Origin: Pseudomonadota bacterium
Lineage (GTDB): Bacteria; Pseudomonadota; Alphaproteobacteria; Ferrovibrionales; Ferrovibrionaceae
Assembly: GCA_023433835.1 (NCBI GenBank)
Contig: JAEYTW010000375.1
Location: forward strand, 1 to 14,098
Direction of reading: 5' to 3'
Length of the DNA stretch: 14,098 bases
The position numbers and the translations under genes were made by a program. The notes beneath the pieces were generated by a model. The model saw nothing but the letters and a program-made list of their open reading frames with translations. It was not told the origin of the DNA and searched no databases. Shown here one piece after another: positions 1-6,265 of the stretch (position 1 is the stretch's first letter; each line of letters opens with the position of its first letter).

Positions 1-50
1 CCCTTCAGCAGGGCACGGCGGGATGTCATCGAGGGGGTCTTCGTGTTCAT
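1..50 (-). CDS. Substrate-binding protein, N-terminus only (partial)
   Basis: Only the first 16 codons are in the window; the gene runs off the left edge. The start is ATG at 50-48, with a GGGAG ribosome-binding site about 10 bases upstream. The peptide begins MNTKTPSMTSRRALLK. The SRRALLK stretch is a twin-arginine (Tat) signal n-region, which implies export of a folded protein to the periplasm. It starts 37 bp after the stop of a PotA-like ABC ATPase gene, so a periplasmic binding protein of the spermidine/putrescine type is the natural inference. Nothing of the mature protein is visible, so the product name rests on the signal and the neighbour only. Another Tat-exported protein cannot be excluded. 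Confidence 0.6.
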   Translation of the reverse strand, partial: MNTKTPSMTSRRALLK

Positions 51-87
51 GTCTTATGCGCTCCCAGATATTTTTAAGGGTTGTGGC

Positions 88-1104
88 TCAACTCGAGGGA
101 CCAAGCGGGTGAAGGTCTTCGGCCGCCCAGCTGGCGCGCACGACGGCACCGACCGTCAGCTGCTGGGCGGCGAATGCGGTCTCGGACAGCACGACGCCGA
201 AATCCTCGGCATCGGCGGCCTCGAGCCGCAGATGCACCGAGGCGCCGTGGTATTCGAGGGATTGGACGGTGCCGACCAGGCTGAGCGGCCCCGGCCCCTC
301 GGCCAGGGCCGCGGGCGCGAGCGCGAGCGCGATGCGATCGGCCCGGATCGTCATCGCCCCGTCGCGGTTCAGCACGTTGTGGCCGCCGATGAAGCGGGCG
401 ACGAAGGCGGTGGCCGGACGGTTGAAGATGTCCTGCGGCGGGCCGGCCTGCTCGATGCGGCCTTCGTTCATCACGACCACGAGATCGGCCAGCGCCATCG
501 CCTCGGTCTGGCTGTGGGTGACATGGATGAAGGTGATGCCGAGCTCGGTCTGCAGCCGCTTCAGCTCGCCCCGCATGCGATCGCGCAGGAAGGGATCGAG
601 CGCCGACAGCGGTTCGTCGAGCAGCAGCACCGACGGGTTGGTGATCAAGGCACGGGCCAGCGCCACGCGCTGCTGCTGGCCGCCCGACAGCTGGGCCGGC
701 AGGCGGTCGGCATAGCGATCCATCTGGACGAGGGAGAGCAGTTCGCGCGCCTTGGCCCGCCGTTCCGCCTTGGCCACGCCCTTCATCTTGAGGGAGAAGG
801 CGACGTTGTCGGTGCAGTCGAGATGGGGGAACAGCGCGTAGCTCTGGAACATCATCGCCGTGCCGCGGCGGGCCGGGGGCACGCCGTTGACCTGGCGGTT
901 GCCGATCAGCAGGTCGCCGTCGGTGATGTCCTCGTGGCCTGCGATCATCCGCAAGGTCGAGGTCTTGCCGCAGCCCGACGGCCCCAGCAGGCAGCAATAG
1001 GATCCCGGCGGGATCTTCAGCGAGACATGGTCCACCGCGACGGTGCGGCCATAGGCCTTCACGAGGCCGATCAGTTCGACGCCGCTTGCGCTCGACACGG
1101 ACAT
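88..1104 (-). CDS. ABC transporter ATP-binding protein, PotA/polyamine-like family
   Basis: This is the cytoplasmic ATPase that would power an ABC importer. In 338 residues it shows an A-loop Tyr (Y18), Walker A GPSGCGKT (41-48), Q-loop Gln87, signature LSGGQQQR (139-146), Walker B LLLDEP, D-loop SALD (167-170) and switch His197. A C-terminal TOBE-like regulatory region follows from about 240, which is typical of the PotA/UgpC/FbpC group. I chose the ATG at 1104 because AGGGGGA lies 5 bases upstream. The longer frame to 1149 has no such site and would read through the inverted repeat. A binding-protein gene follows 37 bp downstream, and no permease is in the window. The substrate is unproven; polyamine, iron or another small solute all fit. 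Confidence 0.9.
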   Translation of the reverse strand: MSVSSASGVELIGLVKAYGRTVAVDHVSLKIPPGSYCCLLGPSGCGKTSTLRMIAGHEDITDGDLLIGNRQVNGVPPARRGTAMMFQSYALFPHLDCTDNVAFSLKMKGVAKAERRAKARELLSLVQMDRYADRLPAQLSGGQQQRVALARALITNPSVLLLDEPLSALDPFLRDRMRGELKRLQTELGITFIHVTHSQTEAMALADLVVVMNEGRIEQAGPPQDIFNRPATAFVARFIGGHNVLNRDGAMTIRADRIALALAPAALAEGPGPLSLVGTVQSLEYHGASVHLRLEAADAEDFGVVLSETAFAAQQLTVGAVVRASWAAEDLHPLGPSS

Positions 1105-1113
1105 CCGATCCCC

Positions 1114-1153
1114 CTGAATGGATTCCGACTGTTCACAATCGGAATCCATTCAG
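1114..1153. promoter_or_regulatory. Perfect 15-bp inverted repeat (operator candidate)
   Basis: CTGAATGGATTCCGA at 1114-1128 is exactly repeated in inverted form at 1139-1153 around a 10-base spacer. It lies between the sigma-54 site and the ribosome-binding site of the ABC ATPase gene, and its outer arm overlaps the -12 element. A sigma-54 transcript would begin near 1141, so it would lack most of the upstream arm. A DNA operator is therefore more likely than an RNA hairpin, unless a second promoter lies further upstream. The protein that binds it cannot be identified from the window. Confidence 0.7.
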
Positions 1154-1167
1154 CAAACATCGTGCCA
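1152..1167 (-). promoter_or_regulatory. Sigma-54 (RpoN) -24/-12 promoter
   Basis: The minus strand reads TGGCACGATGTTTGCT from 1167 to 1152. It matches the RpoN consensus TGGCACG-N4-TTGCW at every defined position, and the GG and GC doublets are correctly spaced 12 bp apart. The predicted transcript start is near 1141, about 37 bases before the ABC ATPase start codon. This implies control by an enhancer-binding protein, which is not encoded in the window. Nitrogen-regulated uptake would fit, but that is inference. Confidence 0.75.
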
Positions 1168-1183
1168 GCGTTTTGCGTACAGT

Positions 1184-1211
1184 TTTCGGCGCCCGAAAGC
1201 GCGACTCGCGC
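1184..1211. promoter_or_regulatory. Two adjacent short dyads upstream of the sigma-54 promoter
   Basis: TTTCGG-CGC-CCGAAA (1184-1198) is immediately followed by GCGCGA-C-TCGCGC (1199-1211). Both are perfect 6-bp inverted repeats, about 45-70 bp upstream of the predicted start. They could be activator sites for the RpoN promoter. Short GC dyads also arise by chance in DNA this GC-rich, so confidence is low. Confidence 0.3.
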
Positions 1212-1259
1212 CTAAAATTTAAGCCTTGAGGAGAGGATTGATGACAAATTAAGCGAATC

Positions 1260-1346
1260 GTCATCCCGGCGAAAGCCGGGATCCAGGGTAGGCGCAGCGC
1301 CGCTTGCGACGCCCCTGCCCTGGGCTCCGGCCTTCGCCGGAGCGAC
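1260..1346. repeat. REP-like hairpin pair, inverted orientation (units 1 and 2)
   Basis: Unit 1 (1260-1288) is GTC, an 8-bp stem ATCCCGGC/GCCGGGAT with a GAAA loop, then CCAGGG. Unit 2 (1318-1346) is the same 29-base element on the opposite strand. They agree at 22 of 29 positions. Six of the seven differences are three compensatory base-pair swaps in the stem, so pairing is preserved. Such units resemble the dispersed intergenic palindromes of alphaproteobacterial genomes. With the next pair they fill most of the roughly 340-base gene-free gap between the sigma-54 promoter and phaZ. Confidence 0.75.
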
Positions 1347-1364
1347 CGATTGACGCTTTTATGT

Positions 1365-1472
1365 GTCATGGCCGGGCTTGACCCGGCCATCAGCTTCAGC
1401 CCGATGGAAGGCAGCCGATGATCTTCTCACGGGTGGACGGCGAGCGACCGCCGGGTCAAGCCCGGCGGTGAC
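1365..1472. repeat. REP-like hairpin pair, inverted orientation (units 3 and 4)
   Basis: Unit 3 (1365-1390) is GTC followed by a 9-bp stem, ATGGCCGGG/CCCGGCCAT, with a CTTGA loop. Unit 4 (1447-1472) is the opposite-strand version with stem ACCGCCGGG/CCCGGCGGT and the same loop. The two stems differ by two base pairs, both compensated. Units 1-4 all begin GTC and alternate +,-,+,-. Unit 4 lies 23 bases beyond the phaZ stop and could also trim or end the phaZ transcript, although no U-tract follows. Confidence 0.7.
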
Positions 1473-1494
1473 GAACAACCCAGATTGTATACGA

Positions 1495-2706
1495 TCAATC
1501 CGTCGAGAGGATGACGTTGCGGACCAGCGGATAGATCTGGCTGTTCCAGCGCGACCCGGAAAACACGCCGTAATGGCCGACGCCCGGTTGCAGATGGTGG
1601 CGCTTCAGGGCCGGCCGGATGGCGGTGCAGAGCTCGTGGGCCGCGAGGGTCTGGCCGACCGAGCAGATATCGTCGCGCTCGCCCTCGACGGTCAGCAGCG
1701 CGGTGCGGCGGATCGCCTTCGGATTGACCGTGCGGCCGCGCCACTGCAGCCTGCCCTGCGCCAGATGATATTCCTGGAACACGGTCTGCACCGTCTCCAG
1801 GTAGAATTCCGCCGGCAGGTCGAGCACGGCAAAATATTCGTCGTAGAAGACCTTGGTGACCTCGGCCTTGTCGCGCTCGCCGCGGACCAGGTTGTCGTAG
1901 AGGTCGAGATGGGCGCGGACATGGCGCTCGGGGTTCAGGCTCATGAAGGCCGTGACCTGCATGAACCCGGGATAGACCCGGCGCATCGCACCCTCGAACT
2001 GCATCGGCACGGTCGAGATCAGCATCTTCTCGAACCACTCGATGGGCCGGGTGGTGGCGAGTTCGTTGACCTTGGTCGGGTTCAGCCGGCAATCGATCGG
2101 GCCGGCCATCAGGGTCAGCGACCGCGGCGCGGCGGGATTGCCGTCCTCGGCCATGATCGCGGTGGCGGCCAGCGCCTGGACGCAGGGCTGGCAGACGGCG
2201 ACGACATGCGCGCCCGGCCCCAGCGTCTCCAGGAACTTGATCAGGTAGTCGACATAGTCGTCGAAGCCGAAGCGGCCATGACCCAGGCTGACGTCGCGGG
2301 CATTGTGCCAGTCGGTGATGTAGACGTCGTGCTCGGGCAGCAGGGTCTTGACGGTGCCGCGCAGCAGCGTGGCGAAATGGCCCGACATCGGCGCCACCAC
2401 CAGCACCCGCGGCTGGGTGACGGCGACACCTTCCTTCTTGAAATTGAGCAGCGTGCCGAACGGCAGGGTCAGCGTCGCTTCTTCGACGACCGGCACCTCG
2501 CGCCCTTCGACGCTCACCGTCTCGATCTCGTAGGACGGTCGCGTATGGGTCAGCCCCGCGCGCTCGATCATCTCGCAGGCCGCGGCGAAGCGGCGCAGAA
2601 GGGGCGTGCCGCCCCAGCCGTGATCGATCATCGGCCGGGTCATGCGCGCCATGGCGCGCAGCGGCGCCATCATGTCGGCCTGGGTCTGATAGGTGAAGTA
2701 CATCAT
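1495..2706 (-). CDS. phaZ: Intracellular polyhydroxyalkanoate depolymerase (PhaZ)
   Basis: It hydrolyses stored intracellular polyhydroxybutyrate granules to hydroxyacid units for carbon release. The 403-residue alpha/beta-hydrolase matches the PhaZ1-type intracellular family in length and landmarks. It has no signal peptide, starts MMYFTYQTQ, and has a VCQPC nucleophile region at 171-175 with Cys172 as the expected catalytic residue. The acid is expected in ERDDI (Asp345 or Asp346) and the base in GVGHYGVFSG (His378). Spacing between these residues fits the Ralstonia-type Cys-Asp-His triad. The start could be either of two adjacent ATGs (2706 or 2703), and no strong ribosome-binding site decides between them. 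It stands alone, divergent from a GST gene; no synthase or phasin gene is in the window. Confidence 0.93.
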   Translation of the reverse strand: MMYFTYQTQADMMAPLRAMARMTRPMIDHGWGGTPLLRRFAAACEMIERAGLTHTRPSYEIETVSVEGREVPVVEEATLTLPFGTLLNFKKEGVAVTQPRVLVVAPMSGHFATLLRGTVKTLLPEHDVYITDWHNARDVSLGHGRFGFDDYVDYLIKFLETLGPGAHVVAVCQPCVQALAATAIMAEDGNPAAPRSLTLMAGPIDCRLNPTKVNELATTRPIEWFEKMLISTVPMQFEGAMRRVYPGFMQVTAFMSLNPERHVRAHLDLYDNLVRGERDKAEVTKVFYDEYFAVLDLPAEFYLETVQTVFQEYHLAQGRLQWRGRTVNPKAIRRTALLTVEGERDDICSVGQTLAAHELCTAIRPALKRHHLQPGVGHYGVFSGSRWNSQIYPLVRNVILSTD

Positions 2707-2794
2707 TCGTTGCGTATGGCAGGCCGACCGGGTTGATGCGACAACACGAATTGGGGAAAAACCGACGCTTGTTTGAAAAGGCTAGTGCATTTTC

Positions 2795-2857
2795 TGCTGC
2801 AGTGCGAGAAACTTGTTGCGACGCACGCGTCACGTTTCGTCACCGAATGCTGCAGCA
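2795..2857. promoter_or_regulatory. TGC-rich motifs in the phaZ/GST divergent region
   Basis: The 169-base gap between phaZ and the GST gene carries TGCTGCAGTGC at 2795-2805 and a perfect palindrome TGCTGCAGCA at 2848-2857. They share the 8-base core TGCTGCAG and lie 53 bases apart. PHA-responsive regulators of the PhaR type bind TGC-rich sites in other alphaproteobacteria, so a link to phaZ control is plausible. I could not define convincing -35/-10 boxes on either strand. The CTGCAG core is short, so this is a candidate only. Confidence 0.35.
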
Positions 2858-2875
2858 CCCGATGGGACCATCAGG

Positions 2876-3661
2876 ATGAAAAGCAATCTCCGGGCGAAGA
2901 CGGCCAAGGCCGCGCCGGTGAAGACACCAGCCGCGAAATCGTCGACGAAAAAGGCGGCGGCGCGCCCGAAGACGGCGGCAAAGGCCGCGCCCGTCAAATC
3001 GACGCCCCCCAAGGCCACGCTGTCGATCTCGTCGAAGAACTATTCTTCCTGGTCGCTGCGCGGCTGGCTGATCTGCCGGATGGCCGGGCTCGATTTCGAG
3101 GAAGTGGTGCTGCCCTCCGACGATCCGTCGACGCGCGCCGAACTGTTGCTGTTGTCGCCGTCGTTCCTCGTGCCGAAGCTGACCCATCAGGGAATCGCGG
3201 TGTGGGATACGCTGGCGATCGCCGATTACCTCAATGAAATCTTGCCCGAAGCCGGGCTGTTTCCCGCCGATCTCGCCGCCCGCGCCCATTGCCGGTCCAT
3301 CTCGGGCGAGATGCATTCGGGCTTCGCCAACCTGCGCGCGGCCCTGCCGATGAACCTGAAGGCGCATCACCCGGACTTCAAGGTCTGGGCCGGCGCCCAG
3401 GCCGACATCGACCGGGTGACGACGATCTGGCGCGGCTGCTTTGCCGCCTACAAGGGCAGCCATCTGTTCGGCGACAAGCCGACGGTGGCCGATGCGATGT
3501 ATGCCCCGGTCTGCACCCGCCTGCTGACCTACGATGTCCGCCTGGACCCGGAAAGCGCGGCATACTGCAAGCGCGTGATGGCCTGGCCTGACATGATCGA
3601 ATGGGTCAAGGCCGCCAAGACCGAACCCGACGAGGTCGAGGAACTCGACGTCGAATTCTGA
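2876..3661 (+). CDS. Glutathione S-transferase family protein with basic K/A/P-rich N-terminal tail
   Basis: A 261-residue protein in two parts. Residues 1-46 are a low-complexity basic tail rich in Lys, Ala and Pro. It contains a repeated KAAPVK motif and has no hydrophobic segment. From about residue 47 a GST fold follows: KNYSSWSLRGW, where a Ser is the likely glutathione-activating residue, then a PKL cis-proline loop, a WDTLAIADYL glutathione-contact helix, and an all-helical C-terminal domain. The ATG at 2876 is preferred over an upstream TTG frame at 2813. The tail resembles histone H1-like or HU-type DNA-binding tails and is unusual on a GST. Its role is unknown. lemA follows after 36 bp, so they may be co-transcribed. 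The substrate cannot be inferred. Confidence 0.85.
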   Translation: MKSNLRAKTAKAAPVKTPAAKSSTKKAAARPKTAAKAAPVKSTPPKATLSISSKNYSSWSLRGWLICRMAGLDFEEVVLPSDDPSTRAELLLLSPSFLVPKLTHQGIAVWDTLAIADYLNEILPEAGLFPADLAARAHCRSISGEMHSGFANLRAALPMNLKAHHPDFKVWAGAQADIDRVTTIWRGCFAAYKGSHLFGDKPTVADAMYAPVCTRLLTYDVRLDPESAAYCKRVMAWPDMIEWVKAAKTEPDEVEELDVEF

Positions 3662-3697
3662 TAGGATCGCCCATCGCCGCGTCAGGGGAGCATCGCC

Positions 3698-4255
3698 GTG
3701 GAATGGGTCGTCCTGGGGCTGGTCGTGGCCCTCGTTCTCTATGGCATCATGGTCTACAACCGCCTGGTCACGCTGCGACAGGCGACCGGCCAGGCCTGGG
3801 CCGATATCGACGTGCAGATGAAGCAGCGCCTCGACCTGATCCCGAACCTGGTCGAGACGGTCAAGGGCTACGCCGCCCATGAGCGCCAGACGCTCGATGC
3901 CGTGGTCAGCGCCCGCAATGCGGCAGCCCATGCCAGCGGCCCGCAGGCCGCCGCCGCGGCCGATACCGTGCTGACCGGCGCCCTGCGCCAGCTGTTCGCC
4001 TTGGCCGAAGCCTATCCCGACCTCAAGGCCAACCAGAATTTCCTCGAGCTGCAGCGCGAACTGTCCGACATCGAGAACAAGATCGCCGCCGCCCGCCGCT
4101 TCTTCAACAGCGCGGTCAGCGAGTTCAATGCCGCAATCGAGCAGTTTCCCGCGGTGCTGTTCGCCCGCACCCTCGGCTTTTCCCAGCGCGATTTCTTCGA
4201 GGTGCCGCCCGAACAGCGGGCCGCGGTCGAGGCCGCACCGCAGGTGAAATTCTAA
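3698..4255 (+). CDS. lemA: LemA family membrane protein
   Basis: A 185-residue LemA protein. It has a short N-terminus, one transmembrane helix (about residues 3-20), then an extended helical domain. The family's hallmark stretch, with AWADIDVQMKQRLDLIPNLV, sits at about 33-52, and a second conserved helix with ENKIAAARRFFN lies near 127. The start is GTG at 3698, with AGGGGAG 7 bases upstream; no in-frame ATG is near. LemA proteins sit at the inner membrane and their biochemical role is poorly defined. They often neighbour M48/HtpX proteases, as here, where one begins 14 bases downstream. A shared role in envelope protein quality control is an inference from that context. Confidence 0.93.
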   Translation: MEWVVLGLVVALVLYGIMVYNRLVTLRQATGQAWADIDVQMKQRLDLIPNLVETVKGYAAHERQTLDAVVSARNAAAHASGPQAAAAADTVLTGALRQLFALAEAYPDLKANQNFLELQRELSDIENKIAAARRFFNSAVSEFNAAIEQFPAVLFARTLGFSQRDFFEVPPEQRAAVEAAPQVKF

Positions 4256-4267
4256 GGCCTGCGCCGC

Positions 4268-5291
4268 CGATGCGCACGCTGGGCCTGCGCACCCAGATCT
4301 GGAACAACGCGCTGAAATCGATCCTGCTGCTGGCGAGCTTCCCGATCCCGCTGCTGTTGATGCTCTTCGGCATCATCGTCCTGGACAAGGCCGTCGAGGG
4401 CCAAGCGGTGATGCCCGAACTGATTGCCGCCATCGATCGCCTGCCGCTCTATCTGCCCGTTGCCGTCGTCGTCGCGTCGATCTGGTTTGCCACCGCCTAT
4501 CGGATCAACATCTGGCTGATCAAGCTGGTGTCCGGCGCCAAGCCGGTGACGCGCGCGCAGGAACCGCGGCTTTACAATCTGCTCGAAAACCTTTGCGTCA
4601 GCCGCGGCCTGGCCATGCCGAAGCTGTGCCTCATCGATTCCGGCAAACTGAACGCCTTCGCCGCCGGCATGAACCCGCGGCAATACATGATCGCGATAAC
4701 GCGCGGCCTCGTCGATACGCTCGACGAGGCCGAACTCGAGGCCGTGCTGGGCCATGAGCTCAGCCATATCCGCAACGGCGACACCAGACTGATGGTCGTG
4801 GCCGCGGTGTTTGTCGGCATCCTGTCGCTGGTGCTTGACCTGTTCGGCCGCTACGCCCGCGGCATTGGGGTGCTCTATGCCATAGCCATAGCCTGTTTTG
4901 CCGTCGGCCAGCTGCTGGCGGTGGGTATCCGCCTGGCCCTGTCGCGCCGGCGCGAGTTCATGGCCGATGCCGGCGCGGTCGAACTGACGCGCAACCCCGA
5001 TGCCGTCATCAGCGCCTTGCGCAAGATCGAGGGGCGCTCGACCCTGACGGACCTGCCGACGCCGTTGCGGCCGATGTACATCGACAGCGCCGCCGAGGAC
5101 GGCTTCCTTGCCGGAATCTTTGCCACCCATCCGACCATCGCCGAACGGATCGAGGCGCTGGTCGCCTATGCCGGCGGCCATGAACCCGGCCCCCGGCCGG
5201 CCTTCGTGCTGCCCGATGCGCTGAAGCCGGGAGGGGTTTGAGCGATGCGCACGCTGGGCCTGCGCACCCAGATCTGGAACAACGCGCTGAA
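4268..5291 (+). repeat. Tandem gene duplication: 49-bp identical start segments
   Basis: Bases 4268-4316 and 5243-5291 are identical and span the start codons and first 15 codons of the two M48 genes. Long near-identical stretches recur around the HELSH and REFMAD codons. The middle and ends have diverged, including a glycine-rich insert in copy 2. The pattern fits a local duplication followed by divergence, perhaps with gene conversion keeping some blocks alike. Confidence 0.8.
4270..5241 (+). CDS. M48 family (HtpX-like) membrane zinc metalloprotease, copy 1
   Basis: An inner-membrane zinc endopeptidase of 323 residues. Zinc ligands are His162 and His166 in HELSH, with catalytic Glu163, and Glu229 in REFMAD as third ligand. 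Predicted membrane segments are about 16-38, 61-82, 174-192 and 200-222. The C-terminus keeps the HPTIAERIEAL motif near 287 that ends most HtpX-like proteins. HtpX degrades damaged membrane proteins in E. coli; the substrate here is unknown. It starts 14 bases after lemA with little ribosome-binding sequence, so translation is probably coupled. The next gene is a tandem duplicate: 49 bp around the two start codons (4268-4316 and 5243-5291) are identical. Confidence 0.93.
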   Translation: MRTLGLRTQIWNNALKSILLLASFPIPLLLMLFGIIVLDKAVEGQAVMPELIAAIDRLPLYLPVAVVVASIWFATAYRINIWLIKLVSGAKPVTRAQEPRLYNLLENLCVSRGLAMPKLCLIDSGKLNAFAAGMNPRQYMIAITRGLVDTLDEAELEAVLGHELSHIRNGDTRLMVVAAVFVGILSLVLDLFGRYARGIGVLYAIAIACFAVGQLLAVGIRLALSRRREFMADAGAVELTRNPDAVISALRKIEGRSTLTDLPTPLRPMYIDSAAEDGFLAGIFATHPTIAERIEALVAYAGGHEPGPRPAFVLPDALKPGGV

Positions 5292-6177
5292 GTCGCTGCT
5301 GCTGATGACGGGCTTTCCCGTGCTGCTGCTGCTGATCGTCTATGGCGTTGCCGTGCTGGGCGTGGCCCTGGAAGACCGGGAAGTCATCCCCGGGCTGATC
5401 GAGGCGGCGCGTCGGCTGCCGGCCTGTGTCCCGGTCGCGATCGTCGCCGCGCTGATCTGGTTTGCCGTGGCCTACCTGATCAACACGCGCATGATAAGGC
5501 TGATGACCGGCGCGAAACCGGTGACGCGCGCAGAGGAGCCGCGGCTTCATAACCTCCTGGAAAACCTCTGCGTCAGCCGGGGCCTCAGCATGCCGCGACT
5601 CTGCGTCGTCGAGACCGAGGCGCTGAACGCCTTCGCCGCCGGGGTCAGCCGGCCGCAATACATGGTCGCCGTCACCCGCGGCCTGATCGACAATCTAGAC
5701 GATGCCGAGCTCGAAGCCGTGCTGGGCCATGAACTCAGCCATATCCGCAACGGCGATGCCCGGCTGATGATGATCGCGGCGATCTTCGTCGGCATCATCT
5801 CGCTGGTGACGGACCAGTTCGGCCGGCTGTTCAACAACGTCAGTTTCGGCCGTTCCTCCCCCTCGGGCGGCGGCAAGGGCAAGGGATCGGGCGGTGCCGC
5901 CCTCGTCCTGATTCTGATTGCGGTGGCCTGCTTCGTGCTGGCCCGGCTGCTCGCGATCGCCATCCGCATGGCGCTGTCGCGCCGGCGCGAATTCATGGCC
6001 GATGCCGGCGCGGTCGAGCTGACGCGCAACCCCGACGCGATGATCCGCGCCTTGCGCAAGATCGAGGGGCGATCGCCGATGCGCCGGCCGACCTGCGGCC
6101 GATGTATATCGACCTCGCCCCCGGCGGGTGGCTTGCCAGCCATCCGCCGATCGCCGATCGCATCGCAGCCCTGGTAG
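5245..6177 (+). CDS. M48 family metalloprotease, copy 2, C-terminus frameshifted
   Basis: A tandem paralogue of the preceding protease. It starts 3 bases after that gene's stop, with GGGAGGGG placed inside the upstream coding end. The first 275 residues align throughout and keep HELSH (162-166), Glu249 of REFMAD and the membrane segments. A glycine/lysine-rich insert at about 203-217 (SSPSGGGKGKGSGG) is absent from copy 1. After Gly275 the open frame loses homology and stops at 6177, giving 310 residues. The conserved tail continues in the -1 frame to 6215. One missing G in the GGGG run at 6066-6069 accounts for this and would restore 323 residues. It may be a real mutation, a sequencing indel or slippage. 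Zinc residues survive, so activity is possible. Confidence 0.8.
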   Translation: MRTLGLRTQIWNNALKSLLLMTGFPVLLLLIVYGVAVLGVALEDREVIPGLIEAARRLPACVPVAIVAALIWFAVAYLINTRMIRLMTGAKPVTRAEEPRLHNLLENLCVSRGLSMPRLCVVETEALNAFAAGVSRPQYMVAVTRGLIDNLDDAELEAVLGHELSHIRNGDARLMMIAAIFVGIISLVTDQFGRLFNNVSFGRSSPSGGGKGKGSGGAALVLILIAVACFVLARLLAIAIRMALSRRREFMADAGAVELTRNPDAMIRALRKIEGRSPMRRPTCGRCISTSPPAGGLPAIRRSPIASQPW

Positions 6178-6215
6178 AGTATGCCGGCGGTCGCGATCTC
6201 CGGCCGGGACCTTGA
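6069..6215 (+). other. Out-of-frame C-terminal remnant of M48 copy 2
   Basis: Read in the frame beginning at 6069, this segment encodes DLRPMYIDLAPGGW, then ASHPPIADRIAALVEYAGG and a TGA at 6213-6215. It aligns with copy 1 residues 265-303 (LRPMYID, HPTIAERIEALVAYAGG). It overlaps the last 109 bases of the frameshifted open frame. Codon choice still looks coding, so the lesion is recent or artefactual. Confidence 0.75.
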
Positions 6216-6265
6216 GGCCCAGCACCGCGTTAAAGCCTTTCAAGAAGCCACAGGGAGTACCAGAC

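Noticed and set aside
1105..1149. Longer N-terminus for the ABC ATPase starting at 1149
   Set aside because: It would read through the palindrome, start upstream or at the edge of the predicted transcript, and has no ribosome-binding site. The ATG at 1104 has an excellent one.
1114..1153. Riboswitch or attenuator made by the inverted repeat
   Set aside because: The predicted sigma-54 start near 1141 leaves out most of the upstream arm, so the RNA could not fold it. An operator is the simpler reading.
1133..1390. Minus-strand open frame of 85 codons across the repeats
   Set aside because: Its peptide (MAGSSPAMT, WIPAFAGMT) is the usual translation of these intergenic hairpins and reads through the sigma-54 promoter.
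1260..1472. CRISPR array
   Set aside because: There are only four imperfect units in alternating orientation with unequal spacing, and no cas gene is present.
1363..2736. Plus-strand open frame of 457 codons opposite phaZ
   Set aside because: It begins inside REP-like hairpin 3 and lies antisense to phaZ. The product has no recognisable fold.
4252..5658. Minus-strand open frame of 468 codons with internal repetition
   Set aside because: The repetition simply mirrors the tandem M48 genes on the plus strand. The composition is that of a shadow frame.
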